64,000 bases of DNA. Origin: Sesamum alatum (taxonomy: Eukaryota > Streptophyta > Magnoliopsida > Lamiales > Pedaliaceae). How positions within the stretch are numbered: the first letter of the stretch is position 1; each line of letters starts with the position of its first letter. The DNA lies in assembly GCA_034509735.1 (NCBI GenBank), contig JACGWO010000001.1:31127966-31191965 (forward strand), given 5' to 3'. Below are positions 21,921-32,043 of the stretch, piece by piece. The position numbers and the translations under genes were made by a program. The notes under the pieces were generated by a model. The model made no database searches and was not told the origin of the DNA. It saw only the letters and a program-made list of their open reading frames with translations.

Positions 21921-24268
21921 CCGGTTCGGTGTATAGGCCTAGGGTTTATGTGCGTTTTAAGCATGAAACGTGAAATACCATGTTGTTATTAAATCTTGAA
22001 TTTTCTTGATTCTTGAAGCATGTTATTTTATTGCTTTTAATTCGTGTGAATTGCTGAATATTGGTATTTTCTGTTTTTCTTGGGAATCGGGATGGGAATT
22101 AATCTGAAAAACGAGAAAAACGTCACAGCCGGCCAGCCGGGAAGGCTGGCCGCGCGCAGCCGAGCGCTGCCGGCAGGGCAGACGCGCGCAGGCATGGGAA
22201 GCCTGCGCGCCGCGCGCTGCCGGCCGCGCAGGGGCAGCGCGCAGCCGGGTTGGCTGCGCGCGGGCGTGCGCGCATGGAAACGCCTCCAGGCGCGCGCGGG
22301 CAGACAGAGGTGTCTGCGCGCGCGCGCCCGGCAGGCGCGCCCATGCGCGCGCGCGCGCAAGGCTGGCGGGCGGAGGAGCCCGCGCGCGGACGGGGCACCA
22401 GGCGCGCCGCCAGGCGCGCGCGCACGCAGACGGAGGCGTCTGCGCGCGCGCGCCCGGCAGGCACGCCCAGTGCGCGTCTGCGCGCGACGCAGGGACGCGG
22501 CCGGTGGCCAGCAGGCCAGCGCGCGCGCACAGGCAAAGGAGCCTGCGCGCGCGTCGGCCTGCCGGAACACCAGGCCGCGCAGCGCGCTGCCGGCCAGGCG
22601 CGCGCGCACGCAGGCAAGGGGCCTGCGCGCGCGCGCCCGGCCAGGCAGTGCCTGCGCGCAGGGCGGCAGGCTGGGCCTGCTGCCCTGCGCGCACGGCCTG
22701 CCGGCTGCTGCCGGTGGCGGCGGCCGGCGGCTGCTGCAGCTAGGGTTTTTTGAAACCCTAGCATTATTATTTATTTTTTAAATTTATTTTCAGTTTTAAT
22801 TTTGAATTAATTCTGAAAAATTCGTTTTTGGGTTCAATTTCTTAAATTCCTAAAGACATTATTTTAGGAGTAAAATAAATTGGATTTAGAATCCCGGGGT
22901 TATTTTACTTAAAATAATGAGGAAAGGTTTTTCCTAAAACGAGAAAAATATTATTACCAATATTTGTGTTTTATTTTTCACACGTTGCGCACATGTTCAT
23001 TTATTTTCATCTTGGATTGATGTGATTGGAAATCATGTGTTGTTGGAATATTATGATTATGTGATTGGATCATGTAATTATGTGTGTTGGATGGAAATGG
23101 ATGATCACGAGCCCTAGACCGAATGTATGGTTTAATTTACTGTTGGGCCTGTGTGCCTCTTTAACTGCTTTCTCCTTCTCTCTTTCTAGTGCCTTGGAAT
23201 AATAAGGCTTTCTACCTCCCTCCTTATGTACTCCCCCCGGGGTTTCGCTGGGGTTTCTAATTTTTTTATATGTAATGAGAGTAGACTAGGAGTGAGGTTT
23301 CCATTTTTGTAATTGGTGGAGAAGAAGGAAGGACCACATGGAGAGCCCAGATCGGAGGTCCCTTGGCGTTTTCCATGAAGTGAAGAAAGAGAAAAAGAGA
23401 CCAAGGCCCATCAGAATGATGATTGGGTTAATATTGTAATAGTATAGGACCAACCCTAGATTGACCATAGATCCACTGCGGGCTCAGTGGATTGCATAGG
23501 ATTCGGGCTTGTGATCATCCAACAGGGGCGTGCTAGGCTTTAATTTTGCATGTGGTTATTGTGATGGATGAATGGGTTTTATTTATCATGTATAACTGCT
23601 ATGGATGAATTTCATTTATGCATTTTTGGATGAATGTATGGATATAGTATGAGAATCTCGGTCATTATTACTCTCACATTGGTTGGACAATGTTGAAATA
23701 TTAGACCCTAGATTAAAGTGGACATGAACTCTAGGAGTTTGTCCATGCCTTCCAATCCGTGGCATAGTGAGGAAGCTATTTTAGGTCAATAGCGTGGTCT
23801 CACGAGTCGTGGCACGTTATTGTACTTAAAAGAAGCTGCACTATGTCATGAACGAAAAAATGGGCTGCTGCTACCTGTCTCACGAGTCGTGGGGTACTAG
23901 TGGGTCCATGGCTCGGTCGATTGGGTCGGGTCTAACGCCTAATTAGCATGATTCGCTTGGAGTCCTCGGGATCATGCAAAAGGGTGAGGCAATAATCTTG
24001 GGAATCTCGTGGAACGAGAATGGTATGGAATACCTCCCACAGGATCTTTTCCATGCGAATCGTAAAAGCGGGTATGGGAAAAAATCGCTGTGGATCCCAA
24101 GCCCACTAGGAAAGGATTTCCCGAAAACTACGTTTGAGAGTACCGTGTTTTCGTATAAATAGTGGGAGGATTAAATGACTAAGACCAAGCATTTAATTAT
24201 TTTTTATCAAACCACCGTCTTTACTTTCTGCTGATCGCGCGTTGTTTTTCAACATGTAGATTTTAAAA
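21921..24268 (+). other. R2 leader (5' untranslated region)
   Basis: A 2.35-kb leader separates the primer-binding site from the gag ATG. It contains the GC-rich hairpin tract (22124-22740), a TAGGGTTTTTTGAAACCCTA palindrome just after it (22741-22760), a strong pyrimidine tract ending in AG at 23188-23189, and two CACGAGTCGTG palindromes at 23801-23811 and 23881-23891. No protein-like frame is present outside the GC tract, where long frames are composition artefacts. Confidence 0.8.
22124..22740 (+). repeat. GC-rich tract with repeated covarying hairpins in R2 leader
   Basis: About 615 bp dominated by CG and GC dinucleotides is set in an AT-rich element. Imperfect units each contain a short inverted repeat: CAGGC-atgggaa-GCCTG (22189-22205, extending to a 10-bp stem GCGCGCAGGC), CAGAC-agaggt-GTCTG (22301-22316), CAGAC-ggaggc-GTCTG (22427-22442), CAGGC-aaagga-GCCTG (22530-22545), CAGGC-aaggg-GCCTG (22611-22625) and CAGGC-agt-GCCTG (22642-22654). 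The fourth base and its partner change together. Loops are mostly purines. Function is unknown; a structured genomic-RNA leader is the inference. Confidence 0.8.
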
Positions 24269-25134
24269 ATGTCTAAAAAACCCACTTTCAACCATTCTTG
24301 AGACAAACAAATTTAATGGAACCAACTACAACGACTGGTTGCGCAATCTCAGGATAGTCCTGGATTATGAGAACCAAGGCTACGTCATGGACGAGCCTCT
24401 CCCTAGGACCTTACCGGAAGGATCCACGCCAGAGGAACGTGAGACGTTCGAGACTTGGCATAAGGATAACCGGAAGGTTCGTAGCATCATACTTGCTTCG
24501 ATGACCAATGAGATTCAAAAGCAATATGAAAGGCTAGACGATGTCCCTTCCATAATGGCTCGCCTTAAGGATTGCTATGCAGTCCCGGACCGGCATACTA
24601 GGTATGTCGCGACCAAGGCGTTCTTTGGAACTAAAATTGACAGAAGGATCCTCTGTACAAGAACATGGGGTTAAAATGCTTACCCTAGTGGAAAAGCTCG
24701 AGGACCTAAAGGCAGGTCTCGATAACGAAACGTACATAGATGTGATCCTTCAGTCACTCCCACCCTCCTTTGATCAATTTATTGTCAACTACAACATGAA
24801 TGCACTTGAGAAGGGTATTCATGAGTTGATCAATATGTTGGTGCAATACGAGGCAACGACTAAGAAGTCCACGCCTTCGGTATTGTTTGGAGGTGCTTCT
24901 ACTCCAAGACGAAAGGCAAGGGCGCCGGACGTTGGAAAAGGAAGAAAGGGAAGGGAAAGGCAGTCATAGCAGCTACGAACACTCAGAGTGTTCCCATTGC
25001 CAAAGAGGGGAAAGGCAAAGGAAAGGGAAAGGTTGTCTCCAAGCAACAGTCGAAGGCATATAACATATGTATCAACTGCCGTGAGAAAGGGCATTGGAAG
25101 AGAGAGTGCCCCAAACTCTCTCAAACCAAGGTAT
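24269..25134 (+). pseudogene. gag: R2 gag
   Basis: The ATG at 24269 is followed by an AAAAAACCC run one base longer than in R4, which shifts the frame after MSKKP. The body is readable in 24339-24674 (NLRIVLDYENQGYVMDEPLP, EERETFETWHKDNRKVRSI) and after another shift in 24661-24969 (EHGVKMLTLVEKLEDLKAG, INMLVQYEATTKKSTPS). A Lys/Arg-rich stretch leads to the CCHC knuckle at 25068-25109 (CINCREKGHWKREC, spacing C-2-C-4-H-4-C), which is intact but in another frame. The product would be the particle capsid and nucleocapsid. Confidence 0.87.
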
Positions 25135-26740
25135 ATTTGTGATTGAGGTTAACATGGTCACTAATTCTGCCTCTTGCGGTATTGAGATACCGGCTGTGGA
25201 GCTCACATTTTGCAAAGATCTGCAGGTGTTGAAAAGAAGCAGAAAACTAAGTAGCGGGGACATGATCCTGAAGCTGCGGAAATGGCAAGGCCATCTCGGC
25301 AGAAGCAGTAGGATCCGCCACTTTAGTTATTAGTGATACCATTAGCATAGAATTAGAGCAAGTTTATTTGTACCCAGTATGATTAAAAACATCATTTCCA
25401 TTCCATTGTTAGACAATAATGGTTATGAGTTTAAAATCAATAAAATTGCTTTTATTTGATGAGGTGTGGAATTGCTCATCTACTTGGTACATTACATAAT
25501 GGGCTCTATATCTTGCAACAAACGAATTTCGTTCTTAACGCTCAACACAAACGGAAATTAGATAATAACGGGAACGCACGTCTGTGGCACGCTAGGCTAG
25601 GTCACATATCCCAAGATAGGATGAAAAGGTTGGTAGACTCAAAGAACCTAGAGGTTGGGGACTTGAGTGATCTACCAACTTGTGAATCTTGTCTAAGAGG
25701 GAAAATGACCAAGAAGCCCTTTGTAGGACAAAGCAGGCTTGCCACAGGTCTGTTGGACTTGGTCCATACAGACGTGTGTGGACCACTAAGGACGCAGGCC
25801 CGAGGTGGGTTCTCCTACTTCATAACCTTCACCGATGATCATTCACGGTATGGTTATGTTTACCTGATGAGGTACAAGTCTGAAGCTCTTGAGAGGTTTA
25901 AAGAAATTCAGACTTGAAGTGGAGAATCAAACCAACTGCAAAATTAAAGTCCTACGGTCAGACCGAGGCGGTGAATACCTTAGTGCCGAATTCCTAGATT
26001 ATCTAAAGGAACATGGTATAATATCAGAATGGACACCTCCCGGAACACCACAGTTAAATGGCGTCTCTGAAAGGAGGAACCGAACCCTGTTGGACATGGT
26101 TCGTTCCATGATGAGTTTTACCAAATTGCCCCTATCGTTTTGGGGTTATGCATTAGAAACGGCAGCCAAGTTATTGAATTTGGTGCCTACTAGTGTAGTG
26201 ACCCAAACGCCATATGAGATATGGCACGGCAAGCCTGCATCCTACAACTACTTGAAAGTGTGGGGTAGCCCCGCATACGTCAAGAGGTTAGTGGGAGATA
26301 AGCTAGAATCCAGGTCTAGCCTATGCAGTTCGTTGGATACCCTAAAGAAACTGCGGGTTATTACTTTTATGACCCTTTGGAACAAAAGGTATTTGTTTCA
26401 AGGAATGCAGTATTTCTTGGAGCAAGGCTTCCCGGAGGATATCCAACCTGATGAGCTGATCCTTGAGGAATCAAGTGATGGAACTCAGTCATCAGAAACA
26501 GTCGCGGAAACCTCACCTAGAGGATTCAGGATAGACACTAGGAGGACTGACCTACGTAGAGAAGTTCCAACATGCTAGGCATGAAGGACAACCTCAAGGC
26601 AGGCCAGCCCCGGCCCCTGAACCGCCGGCTCCGATACAGTCAGCGCCCACAGTTACCACTAACGTTCCCGTTCTCCGAAGGTCCACTAGAGAATCCAGAC
26701 CTCCAGTGAGATATGGATTTCTAGGTGCGACCGATCTTCT
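25135..26740 (+). pseudogene. pol: R2 pol: protease remnant and integrase
   Basis: The protease is badly broken: the LDTGCGAH motif region (near 25175-25210) is disrupted by indels. GAG-pre-integrase is clear in 25456-25917: WHARLGHISQDRM, then CESC, and HTDVCGP with the first catalytic Asp. A one-base insertion near 25910 moves the frame. 25889-26578 then holds LRSDRGGEYLS and NGVSERRNRT (second Asp and Glu), WGYALETAAK and KVWGSPAYVKRL. Another shift at about 26328 breaks CRFIGYPKET. A Pro-rich linker follows before RT. Confidence 0.86.
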
Positions 26741-28317
26741 GGGATAACGATCCTAAGACATACGGGGAAGCGATGTCAGACATCGACTCTGGGAGATGGC
26801 TTGAGGCCATGAAAACCGAAATGGACTCCATGAGCGAAGAACCAAGTTTGGAGACTTGTAGATCTACCGAAAGGTGTTAAGCCAGTGGGCTGTAAGTGGG
26901 TCTACAAGCGCAAACTCGGCGTTGATGGAGAGGTCACTACCTTCAAGGCTAGGCTTGTAGCTAAGGGATACACTCAACGACCCGGGGTCGATTTTGAGGA
27001 TACCTACTCGCCAGTAGCCATGGCTAAATCCATTTCGGATCCTGCTTGCCATAGCAGCATGGTATGACTATGAAATATGGCAGATGGACGTGAAAAACGG
27101 CCTTCCTCAACGGCTTCGTTGAAGAAGAGATCTATATGGATCAGCCGGAGGGTTCACGGTCGCTGGAGAAGAACAGAAAGTCTGTCGTCTCCAGAAGTCC
27201 ATCTATGGCCTCAAACAAGCTTCCCGGAGTTGGAACATTCGATTTGATGAGGTAATACGGGGTTATGACTTCATCAAAAACGAATCCGAGCCTTGTGTAT
27301 ACAAGAAGGTCAGTGGGAGCTCCATAGTGTTCCTAGTGCTTTACGTGGATGACATTCTGCTCATTGGAAATGACGTCAGAATGTAGGAAACACGAAAGCA
27401 TGGCTGATCAACCAAGTTTTCCATGAAGGACTTGGGTGAAGCATCCTACATCCTAGGCATCCAGATTGTCAGGGGACAGATCTAAAAGGATGTTAGGGCT
27501 CACCCAAAACTCGTATATGGAGAAAGTCCTAAAGAGATATCGAATGGACAAACTCCAAACGAGGGTTCCTTCCTATGAGGCATGGGATCAAGTTGTCCAA
27601 GAAACAGTCCCCGCAGACTGATGAGGAACTTGAAAAAGATGAAAGTCATCCCCTATGCTTCTGCCGTAGTAGCATCCAATATGCGGTCCACTGCACCAGG
27701 CCTGACATTGCATACGCTTTGAGCGTGACTAGCAGATATCAGTCCTGTGCAGGAGAGGCACATTGGAATGCAGTTAAGGGCATCCTTAAGTACCTAAGGA
27801 GGACTAAGGAAATGTTCTTAGTCTATGGCAATGGAAAACTAATTCTGGAAGGCTTTAGCGACGCCAGCTTCCAGTCTGATGACGATGATGCCAGTCTCAA
27901 TCGGGGTATGTATTCAAGCTCAACGGAGGAGTAGTGGCTTGGAAAAGTTCCAAGCAAGCAACCACTGCTGACTCCACCACTGAGGCTGAATACATAGCAG
28001 CTTCAGAAGCTGCCAAGGAAGCGGTTTGGATGAGAAACTACATCCAAGAGTTGGGTGTGGTGCCTAGCATCGCCGAGCCCGTTGTCATCTTCTGTGTGAT
28101 AACAACGGTGCAATAGCGCAAGCGAAGGAACCGGAGATTCTCACCACCGTTCCAAACACATTCTTAGACGCTACCATCTTCTTAGAGAAATGGTAGGAAG
28201 AGGTGACGTTCGGATGGACCGAGTCAACTCAGCAGACAACACAGCAGACCCGCTGACAAAGCCTATGTCGCAAAGTGCTCATACGCAACATCTTGAGAAG
28301 ATGGGGATTAGGCAATG
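26741..28317 (+). pseudogene. pol: R2 pol: reverse transcriptase and RNase H
   Basis: RT starts in 26885-27067 ([30 protein letters not shown]). YVDDILLIGND is readable near 27340-27373. Single-base gains or losses occur near 27096, 27155, 27384, 27475 and 27550 relative to R4. RNase H is seen in 27575-27934 and 27934-28116 (SDASFQSDDDDA, AWKSSKQATTADSTTEAEYIA). The tail 28190-28310 has DRVNSADNTADPLTKPMSQ. Nearly all breaks are one-base indels against otherwise conserved sequence. Confidence 0.87.
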
Positions 28318-28337
28318 GGTGATTGGCTTTAAAGGTC

Positions 28338-28347
28338 AAGTGGAGAT
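28338..28347 (+). other. Polypurine tract of R2
   Basis: AAGTGGAGAT abuts the 3' LTR. It is one G shorter than the AAGTGGGAGAT in the other copies, again a homopolymer difference. Confidence 0.8.
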
Positions 28348-30333
28348 TGTTAGAATAGGTGACCATGTAAGCCAATTTTGGCGGGTATATGTAACCTATG
28401 TCTAGACAATTATAGGTGTTTTGATAAATCATTAATGAATAAAAGAAGTGAATTTTCATTTGGCATTACTTTGTTTGTGTTCACTTGCACCTATTTCCAT
28501 ATCTGTTCACTACGCAAACAGAGCCACGGACTGAGATTCGATTTCGGGGACTGGGACTACGCTTGGAGGTAGGTCCATGGAATCAGTCTTCCCGAATCAG
28601 TCCGGAAATCTCCAAGTCAAGGAATCCCGAAAATGGGTACCGGGATTCCATTTGAGACTTGCACTAAGCATCTGCTGTCGTGTTTCATCGACGGGTGACG
28701 AGGATCGTCTAAGCAGTGTTAGTGGGTTAGCCTGCTAGGATGCAGCTGACTGAGGTGACTCGTGGGAACCGTCTTACGGAGGACCTTGAGTATGGTCTGC
28801 AAGGTATGACGAGTATTCCCGGTTCCAACGGTACAGGTCAAGTCCTTTGACTTGAGGAATTACTGAGTTTACCTGTACATCAGAACTGTATCTTAGATAT
28901 GGTGAGAGATTGCCAGAATTCTCTTTGGTAGTCATAAGCCATGTCTAGTAGTCCTGGTGTGCAAAGTGACAGTAGTTTCCAAGAAAGGATCTGTCTCCTG
29001 TCAATAGGCTTGACAGTTGAGTCTCATGTATGCTCTAGGTCTTGTCCCTAAAACTGTGGCCACAGTGACTGAACAGAAGGGAAGGTTTCCCTTGCGGCGT
29101 TTAGTGAGACAGACCGACACTTAGGTCCAAGATGGGTACCTGCGTTATCCGTGCCCTAGACACTAAAGTGATGAGACCGAAGACAGAAGGACAAGCGTAC
29201 TGTTAGAGCCTAAATGTTTCATCCCTGAATATTTCACCTAGCCTCTAGTGCCATGGACCGTTGCTAGATGGCCACCCATGCGTAACGGACGGATTCTAGG
29301 AATCCGACCAAGTCTAGCTGAATGGTGAACCTAAAGAGTCACACACTATCCACACACAATTAAATATTTAATTTGGAATTAAATATTGGAGTGAAGGAAT
29401 GATTAAATTAGATTTAATCGGAACCTTTATTTTTCTTGGAGAAATAATTCTTTCTATTTGATAGAAGGAATTAAATTGATAAAATTGGATTTATCAAAGG
29501 AATTTATTTAATGGGCTTAAATAATATTTCTATATTTATTTTAGCCTCTTGGAAATTTAAATAGGTTTTAAATATTCCATTAAATTAAATTAAATCAACG
29601 GTTGAGATCAATGGGAGAGATGGATGGCTAGGATCGTTTTGACTAGGTCAAAACACTAGTTTGACTAGGACTTTGACTAGGTCAAAATCCTAATCAAATT
29701 AGAGTTCTTAAAAGAAGAGTTTAAAGAGGATTAAACTCCTCTTCTATATAAACCCCTAGCATCCTACAATTTACATGATGATGAAACTCCAACACACACA
29801 CACAACACACACACACGGTTTCTCTCTCTCTCTCCCATCTCTCTCGTCCGCCCCTCTCTCTCTCAAGAAAATAGTTTTCTTGATTCTTTTGTTCTTGGAA
29901 CATTAGAATCTTGATGAATCAATACCATTAATTGATAATGTGTTATTGATTCATCCACTCCAAAATTATACACTTGTTCGTTGCTAGCACGACGTGCAAG
30001 ATACGTGGGTGGATCGTGTGTCACGAATTAGAGGGTCTCAAAGACGGGATCTTGGTGCAAAACGGGGAACAACGCGTGTAGCCGTTGAAGACGAAAACGA
30101 CAACGGGTAGGTCTCGTTTTAAAATTTTCGTCCCTCTTTAATTTTCAACCCTATGGCCTCCATGATTTATTTTATGTTATACGTTCATGAGATACACCGA
30201 ATGCCCGGGAAAATTTCAAAGGCACACCCTTTGAAACGTGTTTTTTAATTTAAAAGCATGTTTAAATTCCGTTTTAATTTTTAATTATACCGCGCTTCCG
30301 CATTCGCGCTTTTCCCGGGACGATCCACATAAT
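28348..30333 (+). repeat. 3' LTR of R2 (type B)
   Basis: The sequence matches the 5' LTR throughout, from TGTTAGAATAGG to GATCCACATAAT, but lacks the terminal CTTTCA. Relative to the 5' copy there are many single-base indels, for example an extra C that splits the second CCATGG of the conserved block (CATGCGTAAC) near 29278-29287. Confidence 0.92.
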
Positions 30334-31146
30334 ACCAACATCACCAAAGTGAGATAATATAGATTAATTATTTATATCTATTTATCAAAATAAATGGTAT
30401 AAAATAGAAAGTAGTTTTTGAATTGGCAATAATATTATACCATATCGTTTATTATATACATTAGATTTATCAATATATTTTTATATTATTTTTCTATTTT
30501 TACATAGAACTTATCAGTAAATTCAGAATTACTGAGACCAATTCACGAATAACTCTTTTTTTAATAGATTTTATTTTTAAAGAATATATCATTTATTATA
30601 TTGTTTAAAAAATAATCTAGAAAAATATTAAATCTACATATTCAATATTAATCGAATTTAATATTATAGAACTTTAAGCTTCAATTTAACCAAACATTAT
30701 TGCCTATCAAGATGTTAAAAAACATACCTAGCATATTTAATATATTTATATAACTTATTATTAAAATAATGTTTAAAAAAAATGTACATGGTTAAAGAAT
30801 TACACAATAAATATTTTTGTGATGTCTTAAGTTTTTTCATTTATTCACTTGAATTTAGATAGATATACACAATAAATAATTTTTATAATGTCTTAAGTAT
30901 TTTATATTTGTCGACTTGAATTTAGATAGATTGATAAAATAATAATCCAATTGTATTGAAAAAAAAATAGATTTTTTTTTGGATCAAAATGGGTACATAG
31001 ACCCATGGGTATTGATAGGTAGATGGCCAAACCAGACCCAATCTATATTTTTGTAATGGATCTGGGTCTTGGTTAGGTCTAATAATATTCATTGGGTTGG
31101 GCCTGGGTAGGGCCTTACCCTACCCATTGACACCCCCGAATTGAAA

Positions 31147-32043
31147 TAGAATCATTGATCACAATTTATCGACCTCGAATTCAATATTAATGTAACTAAT
31201 AATATATAATTAATTTAATATTACAAACTTAAAAATATAAAAATTTCGAAAGTTGATATATAAACATAAATTTGTGAGTTTTGATAGTTAGGATTGCAAG
31301 AGAGCAGGAGCCTAAATGAAAGAATGCATTCCAATTTATAGGATTTTTCGTACGGCATTTCCAACGGACTTTGGGAAGAAAAATTATCCTTATATATAGA
31401 GTTATTTGATGTATTTCTGACGGATTTACTGATAGCCTTTGGAATGAAAGAATATAGTCATTGAAGTTTTTGATGTACGTTGATGCATAGTGGAGTCCAG
31501 CTGCACCACAATAGTCGAAGCAGAGTTAGGCCTATTGGGTTGCTCGGTGGGGCTCATTTCCTTAACTTTGAACATTGAGAAATAATATTTGAGGAGGCAT
31601 CATCACTCCCCCTCCCCCTCCAAACTCCTGGAGTGCAAGATTTGGTCTTGGACTACTGGAGTAGAACAAAATATTCTACAAAAGATATATAGGAAAATGA
31701 TTTTTTGGTCCAGGCTGGTTCAACAGGGAATGTCGTGTTGCTCTGTGTGTGTATGTCCCGCCACGTTGATTGTCTTTTCCCACACTTGTGGATTATATGG
31801 GATCTGTTGCCCGGCCTGCCGTTAGCTGGTATGTTCGGCGGTGCAAGGTACGACTTGTTTGTGGAGGATTGCAAAGGTCGACCGACTGTGGGTCGACTAT
31901 TCGATAGGGCAGGTTGAACTCTGTTACCAAGGTCATAGGTCGGAGCTCGTCAGAGAGGACACATGCTAGAGCATAATAGGAGGAACATAAGCCGGAGCCC
32001 TGCAAGGCTAGAGCCCGTCAGCAGGGCTAGAGCCCATTAATCT
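31147..32043. other. Intergenic sequence, no gene recognised
   Basis: AT-rich sequence gives way after about 31580 to more balanced composition. Open frames at 31589-31825 and 31705-31917 show no recognisable domain. Near the right end GCTAGAGCCCGTCAGCAGG and GCTAGAGCCCATTA form a short direct repeat (about 32008-32040). The junction to R3 lies at about 32043. Confidence 0.5.

Larger units (their letters stand above)
19915..30333 (+). mobile_element. Ty1/copia retrotransposon R2 (type B), nearly full length
   Basis: The order is 5' LTR 19915-21907, primer-binding site 21909-21920, leader, gag from 24269, protease, integrase, RT, RNase H, polypurine tract 28338-28347 and 3' LTR 28348-30333. 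The LTRs are almost identical. Differences I could find are one- to four-base insertions or deletions rather than substitutions, so the copy should be young. Yet gag and pol carry many one-base shifts, often in homopolymers. The 3' LTR lacks the final CTTTCA and no 5-bp duplication is evident (left TAGAC). Confidence 0.92.
19600..31138. mobile_element. hAT-like non-autonomous element split by R2
   Basis: The left end CTAGTGCTATCAATGGGTAG and the reverse complement of the right end CGGGGGTGTCAATGGGTAGG are terminal inverted repeats, continuing into GGCTAAGCCCTA / GGGTAAGGCCCTA. The flanks AATTCAAA (19592-19599) and AATTGAAA (31139-31146) form an 8-bp duplication with one mismatch, fitting hAT elements. 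The remaining parts (19600-19914 and 30334-31138) are AT-rich and show no transposase. R2 (19915-30333) lies between them. Confidence 0.7.

Noticed and set aside
22184..22654. CRISPR-like array of repeated hairpins
   Set aside because: Units are imperfect, spacing is irregular, there are no unique spacers of constant length, and the context is a plant retroelement leader.
22023..22781. Long overlapping open frames (up to 233 codons) on both strands in the GC tract
   Set aside because: Stops are rare in GC-rich sequence, the products are Ala/Arg/Gly/Pro rich in all frames, and frames are not kept between R1, R2, R4 and R6. They lie in the retroelement leader.
31589..31917. Two plus-strand frames (78 and 70 codons) before R3
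   Set aside because: They overlap in different frames, have no recognised motif, and lie in repeat-like sequence next to a truncated element.
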